Source: Chionoecetes opilio
Taxonomy: Eukaryota > Arthropoda > Malacostraca > Decapoda > Majidae
Direction: 5' to 3'
NCBI GenBank assembly: GCA_016584305.1
Contig: JACEEZ010011094.1
Span: 1-64,000 of the forward strand
DNA length: 64,000 nucleotides
The translations under genes and the position numbers were made by a program. The notes under the pieces are model-generated. The model did no database searches. It was given only the letters and a program-made list of their open reading frames with translations, and was not told where the DNA came from. Positions 59,110-64,000 of the stretch are shown piece after piece; position 1 is the stretch's first letter; each line of letters opens with the position of its first letter.

Positions 59110-61860
59110 GCATCTTAACCAAACCGCCCAGCCGTCAGTTGTTGAGGTTACTCCGGTAGATTGGAGCGTTATAATGCGGTCGTGAGGATTGAAACACACT
59201 CGGTTTCTCTTGCTCTTGTTGCAGTGTACGCTCCTACCGAGATGCGTAAAATGAGAGAAGGAGATGTTCTGCGCCAAAACTCGACTCGTATTAGACCAGG
59301 TCCTCCTCGGGACACACTCATGTCTGAGGCGACTCAATGCTACTCTGGCACTGTGAGAGATGGCTACGAGTTATGTGTTGGTCTCCCATGGCTCCCGGTA
59401 CCAGAAACACCAACAGTTCTAGCTTCTGAACTTGCAAGCTCCAGAAGGTGAGAATTGCGGTTCTTGGTATCAGAGACCAGAGAGCACCGCTGGACCATGG
59501 TATAATAATGCCGTGATGGGGTCAGGAAAGGAGATCGAACACATCCCGTAGCACTCGTTGGAGGATCCTGCCAGAACTGCAGGGTTTACCGGAGGCTGAG
59601 TTCTTGGAAACTAGATCACAGACGTGTTGTTGAACTTAAGGCTTCATGTCAAGTCCAGAAGAATCTCAGAGGTAACATACTTTGTTCATTGTGAGGAAAC
59701 ATGAAGGACGTGAAATGTGCCATGAGTATGGCGGGGCTAGTCTCAATCGGTTTTTGATGTGCTCGGTGCTCTCGGGGACCCTGTAGAACTGTGGGATACC
59801 TTCAAACGTGAAACTTACAGGCTGCCAAGGAGTGTAAGTGTTATTGGAGGAGCGCCCGAGGTCAAGGCGTGGTTTTGTCTCGACGGAGACGTGGAGAAAA
59901 ATCGAGGAGTAAGGAGAGTCGGCTGACAGGCTGGTTGGACCGGGACAGCAACAGGCTCTGTCACGCGGACTAGAACCTACTGGGGAAGAGACAAGGAGAG
60001 GTTATGTCAGTGAGTCTCGATGAGGATGTCGATGTTCATTTTGAAACGCTAATGACCTCGACCCGTCCTACCGAGCTGAAGAAGCTTCTCGTTCAAGTCT
60101 CCTTCTTCGGGCGAGGCTATTCGAGTATCTACTACAGCTAGATGGGCGCCTCGGTCCGGACATGGATGGGAAGATGCTCGTTGGGGCTGAGTATTTGGGC
60201 AGTTGTTTCACGGTGGACCCTCCACTGGGCAGCTTCACACCAATGGGTTAAAGCAGTGGATAGCCGAGCCTCCCATGACTGAAAGCGTACCCTTACTCTG
60301 ACGAAAGGTCAGCAGAGGCTGTTTAGCAAAGTTGAGGTGTGAAAGGCAGCGGTGTTGTAATACAGTGCGGAGCTCCCTCAAAGCTGGGGGATGAGGCCAT
60401 GAATCCACGGGTTGTCATGCTGCTTGGACTCGCGTTGTGGCAATCAGGTACCATTCCTCCTGATGGGAAAAGGGGGCTGGTCGTCTCTATCTGAGACAAA
60501 GGTGAAAGGGGACCGTCAGGGACTTGCCAACAATTACCGCGGTATTACACTCATCAGTTCGTACCAGCAGGTGCTTGACCATCTATTGCTGACACGGATT
60601 CGCCAGCCATCTGATGAAGATCAGAGACTCAGCAGTCCGGGGTTGCACGCCTGGTAAGTCAACCAACGGACCGTTATCCTAGCGATTAGTGTCCTGGTGG
60701 AAACGCCGACGGGAGTTTCGACAGGGGATGTTGCAGCCTATTTGTCTCAAGAATGCGTTTGACTCAGTGCATCGGGAGTCACTCTGGGATCTCTGCGACT
60801 TCGAGGGATTCCTGCAGGACTATTGGTTGATAACTGTCTGTATTCTCGGGGACTCGACAGAGTGCTGTGAAGTGTGGGGGCAGGTGTATCCGGCTCTTCC
60901 TGTGAATTACAGGAGGTGAGGCAAGGGTGCCTTCCGTTGCCCATCATCTTTTCAAAGCTTTGTATGGATCTGGGGATGGACAAGGTTGTAGATCAAAGTG
61001 ATTGTGGCAGCATCGTGGCAACACCCAAGATCACTGATCTGTTTTTGCGATGATGCAGTAATCTTTGCTGAGTCGATGGAGGTTCTAGGTGATGGCTCTC
61101 GAGCGCTGCAACGAGGGAGGCAAAGCCGTTGGGACTGTGAGGTAATTCCCTGGCTCCAATGACCAAGGTCCCAGGTGTTGGAGACTTACTAGATGAAGCA
61201 GTACAGTCTGTTCATGCGTTGTGCGAGGACATTGGATCTTGGAAAGTTTAAATACCTTGGTAGCGCAAGTCCATAATGACGGCGGGTCACGTCAAAGAAA
61301 AAGTCTTACGGCGGATTGGGCATTAGCCCACGGTGTATGGACCGCTCAGCGGGAGTATTTGCGTTGTCCGGTACTGCTGCAGGAGACAAAGACCGATCTT
61401 CAAATCGCCTTGTGATCCCTGTCCTACTGCTATGGTGTGAGACATGGACATAATAAATAGTGACTGAAGAGACGAATCAATGCCTTTAGTAATAAGTGTC
61501 TTAGCAGAATCATGAGGGTATCGGCTGGGATGATTACGGTCAAATCAGCGATTGCACCGTGAGACTGAATGAGGACTATTACTGACACAAGTCCGTCAGC
61601 GCCAACTTCGCTAATGGGCATGTGGAAGCTACTGAAACGATCCTCTCCATCGGGTTGTTCTGTAAGAGACAATCGGCGTGGAGGAGGCCAAGGGGGGACA
61701 ATAAGGACTCGTGGCTGGGGCAAGTTGATGTTGTCTTGTGAGAGCTTGCTTGGTATGGCGAAAGGAGTTCTGCATGGGAAAACTCGCGCTGGTGACCCCC
61801 GTGAGTGGCGTCGGTAGGGTGGGCGAGCGACGCGCCCCCCGGCGTATGCCCCCAATGATT
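59110..61860 (+). pseudogene. LINE family 1 copy, endonuclease to C-terminus, degenerate
   Basis: Longest copy of the family, about 2.75 kb. It starts within an AP-like endonuclease: VAVYAPTE at about 59219-59242 (a conserved turn of the LINE AP endonuclease), then SWYQRPE and KEIEHI. A linker follows (VLGALGDPVELWDTFKRET). The RT is next: SSLKAGG, NNYRGITLISS, GLHAW-like, RREFRQGMLQP and KNAFDSVHRESLWDL (Asp in the AFD motif), KITDL and AVIFAESMEV with a frameshift in the FADD box. The C-terminal region matches 1-554 and ends in PAYAPND-type sequence near 61850. Dense single-base indels shift the frame every 50-200 bases. The N-terminus and the first endonuclease residues are missing. Confidence 0.8.
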
Positions 61861-62573
61861 GATTCTAAAGTGGATGATGAGAAGCTTAAAGTTTATGGTA
61901 CTACTCTCGGATACCCAGCTTTCGTCCCCGTCGGCTGAGGTTACCAATTGTCACGTTCTCAACAAGTGTGAGGGATCTCTCAAGAACCCAAATTGAGTAG
62001 AATGCATCAGCCCGAAAACGTTTCTGGTCTGCTGTTGATAGAATAATTCAGTAAAATTCAGAAAAAACAACGTCGGGTGTTATGTGTTAAGTCTGATTAA
62101 GGTATTTCACAGATTGACGTTCTCCTCTCGTCATCGTCATTACCATTTTAGTATCTATTATTTGGTCCGAAAGTTAAGCCGTGCTACTAATGTACAACTT
62201 ATACTCAATTCTGTGCCTAGTGTCAGCGAAATTCTGCAAAAAACTACTACGTCACAGCTAGGGACTATCGCCAGCTAGGCGATAAGACAGTGATAATTCT
62301 TTCACCAGTTTTTAAGTTGTCTGTCATGTCATTAACCTTGTATATCTTGTCGTTGTCTAAGGTAATTCCATGCCCGTTGAATGTAATTATGTGTTTACTT
62401 TGTTATGTTATCTGTAATTACATTATTTCTACGGACGATACGCACTCTGTACAAGCTCCGCCTGGCCCGCTGTTGTGCGAAATAGTGTTAAGGCCGAAAT
62501 CTGTAAACCCCTCCATTCATCGATCTTATTTCACTGGTTTTTACAGCTTAACTGCTGCCCTGGAGACATGTTA
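61861..62573. other. No recognised gene
   Basis: Unassigned DNA after the LINE 3' end. Open frames at 62084-62278 and 62290-62595 resemble nothing I know. Confidence 0.4.
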
Positions 62574-62759
62574 CAGGCAACATCGATGTCACTAGCTTCC
62601 CATGAGAACACTACAAATAATAATAATACTCAAAAGCTTAAAAATAGCACTACAAAAAGTCAGGTAGTGGGATACGAGTATTGGTTTATCATGTATTATT
62701 TAATCAACTATTATTACTTGTAAGTTTCTCATGGAAGCTAGTGACTCGATGTCTGCCTG
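62574..62759. mobile_element. 186-bp MITE with TTA duplication (Harbinger-like)
   Basis: Left end CAGGCAACATCGATGTCACT and right end, inverted, CAGGCAGACATCGAGTCACT, continuing AGCTTCCATGAGAA, pair over about 34 bp. TTA flanks both sides (62571-62573 and 62760-62762). A TTA duplication with short TIRs fits PIF/Harbinger MITEs. No coding capacity. Confidence 0.85.
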
Positions 62760-62762
62760 TTA

Positions 62763-63315
62763 AGTGTCTCGATGCACCAAATTAGGCGTAAAATTAGTGA
62801 AATAAGATAGATGAATGGATGGATCTACAGGATTTCGCACTGTATAGATTTCGCGCAACACCGCCATTTTGTTTATCTCTGACGTCTGTGCCGGTTTCCA
62901 CTAGGACCTCCTATCCAGTTGCAATAGGGAAAAAGAAACCCGGCATAGTGGGTGATTTTAATCCTAATGAGGGACAGACTGCGATCTGGTATCGTCACAA
63001 GTCCCAGGCACACTGAACTAGACGCTTGGCGGCGCCGGTGAAAACAGAGCCCGCCAAACCATTTACTGTACGCGTGAGTTACAATTAGTTTAATACATAT
63101 AACTAAAACCATAGATTACTTTATAGCATAAGACTATAACTATTGCTAATTACACCAGCACACGCTCGGCCACACCTAACTGTGTCCGCACAGTCATTGC
63201 AACCTTCTGTTCGTGGCACCAAGAGTTCATCATCATTATTCAAAACATAAACAACATTCTGAACTATAAATCTAATACTAAGAAACTAGTACGATAATAT
63301 TAATAATAATTGTAA
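62763..63315. other. No recognised gene
   Basis: Unassigned DNA before the right-edge Helitron. It ends in TAATAATAAT-type sequence similar to the flank of the first Helitron. Confidence 0.4.
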
Positions 63316-64000
63316 TCTATAATAATATAAAGCGAAAGTGTGTGTGTTTTTGGTCTGTGTCTGTCCGCTCGGGGTGCCGCCCCTGTGCGGACGGATCATC
63401 TCATATGCACAGTTTTAGAATCGGCGTTGACAAGGGGGAAGTTTTAAGCCCCACTTATGAGTATGATCCAATCACTTTTTTTTTTTTTTTTTAGCAGTCT
63501 ATTAGCGAGAATTGTGAAAAAAAAAGTGGGTGCGAGAATGGGGAAACCTTATGTAGGGTGAGAGTAATGAAGTGAGGTGAATGGGTGGTGATGGGTTAAT
63601 GGGTCGTGGGGGAGGGTGAGTGAATGGTTTGGAGGGTGATGGGTGATGGGTGAGGGAATAGGGAGGTGGATGAGGGGGTAATGGTTGAGTGAAATGGAGG
63701 TGTGGTGATGGCCTAATGGGTGGGGGGTGATGGGTATTATGGTGGGAGTGAATCGGGTGTGTGGTGATGGTTAATGGGTGGGGGGCGATGGGGTAATGGG
63801 TGGAGGAATGGGTGGAGGGTAGATGGGATAATGGAGAGTGAATGGGTGGGGGGTGATGGGTAATGGTGAGGAATCGGGTGGGGGGGTGATGGGTAAGGGT
63901 GTGAGTGAAGGGTTGCGGGGTGAGGTGATGTAAATGGGTTGGCGTAAATATACATTATAATCCATGATTCATGAAAGTTAGAAGGGGCTATCTGGAGTCT
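63316..64000 (+). mobile_element. Helitron copy 2, running off the window end
   Basis: Begins A followed by TCTATAATAATATAAAGCG at 63316, then GTGTGTGTG, a GC-rich CCGCTC/CGCCCC stretch, an A/T-run and the same minisatellite as the Helitron at 13339-13985, in the opposite orientation. It also shares AATCATGGAT-like and AGAAGGGGCTAT words near the right edge. The 3' hairpin and CTAG end lie beyond the window. Confidence 0.8.

Overview
The window looks like repeat-dominated nuclear DNA of an invertebrate, most likely an arthropod and plausibly a decapod crustacean. This rests on several LINE families, hAT, Helitron and LTR elements, long CT/CCTT/GA/TA tracts, scattered TAACC/TTAGG-like words, and no intact host gene. 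Species assignment is inference. No long host coding gene, rRNA, credible tRNA gene, CRISPR array or prokaryote-style operon was seen. Almost every recognisable coding stretch belongs to a mobile element and nearly all are broken.

The main result is two related DNA transposons that encode a XPG/FEN1-like (PIN-fold) nuclease followed by a cysteine-rich CXC zinc domain. The larger one spans 12992-20629. It has about 160 bp imperfect terminal inverted repeats, a 3-bp CTA target-site duplication and an unoccupied copy of its target near 25044. Its broken coding region (14022-18390) holds N-terminal zinc fingers, a conserved central region, the nuclease and the CXC domain. It also carries a minus-strand THAP-domain ORF and a 256-bp-arm palindrome. 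A more diverged relative lies in 555-3821 with about 165 bp inverted repeats. From memory this resembles the Academ superfamily; that needs a search.

Layout: 1-554 LINE 3' end; 555-3821 first XPG/CXC transposon; 3822-9414 mostly unrecognised DNA with a possible Helitron, an AAATAC-rich repeat and a SINE-like repeat; 9415-about 33015 a head-to-tail array of a large repeat unit (starts 9415, 21062, 25454, 28115, 32928; about 3.2-3.5 kb net of insertions), each full unit carrying the same hAT remnant and punctured by nested insertions, including the 7.6-kb transposon and, within it, a Helitron; 33480-37790 a second LINE family split by a 1.4-kb fold-back element and other repeats; 38221-45933 another copy of the unit, cut by an LTR retrotransposon on the minus strand; 46320-47436 a third LINE RT fragment running into CT and CCTT satellites; 49870-50790 a minus-strand remnant of a conserved uncharacterised family; 51090-55345 another unit whose hAT holds a solo LTR; 55333-58530 a composite inverted-repeat structure with a second fold-back element and GA/TA tracts; 59110-61860 the longest copy of the first LINE; 62574-62759 a MITE with TTA duplications; 63316-64000 a second Helitron running off the end.

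Single-base insertions and deletions are very dense in some repeat copies but not in the 499-codon open frame at 14022, so part of the coding damage may be sequence error rather than decay.
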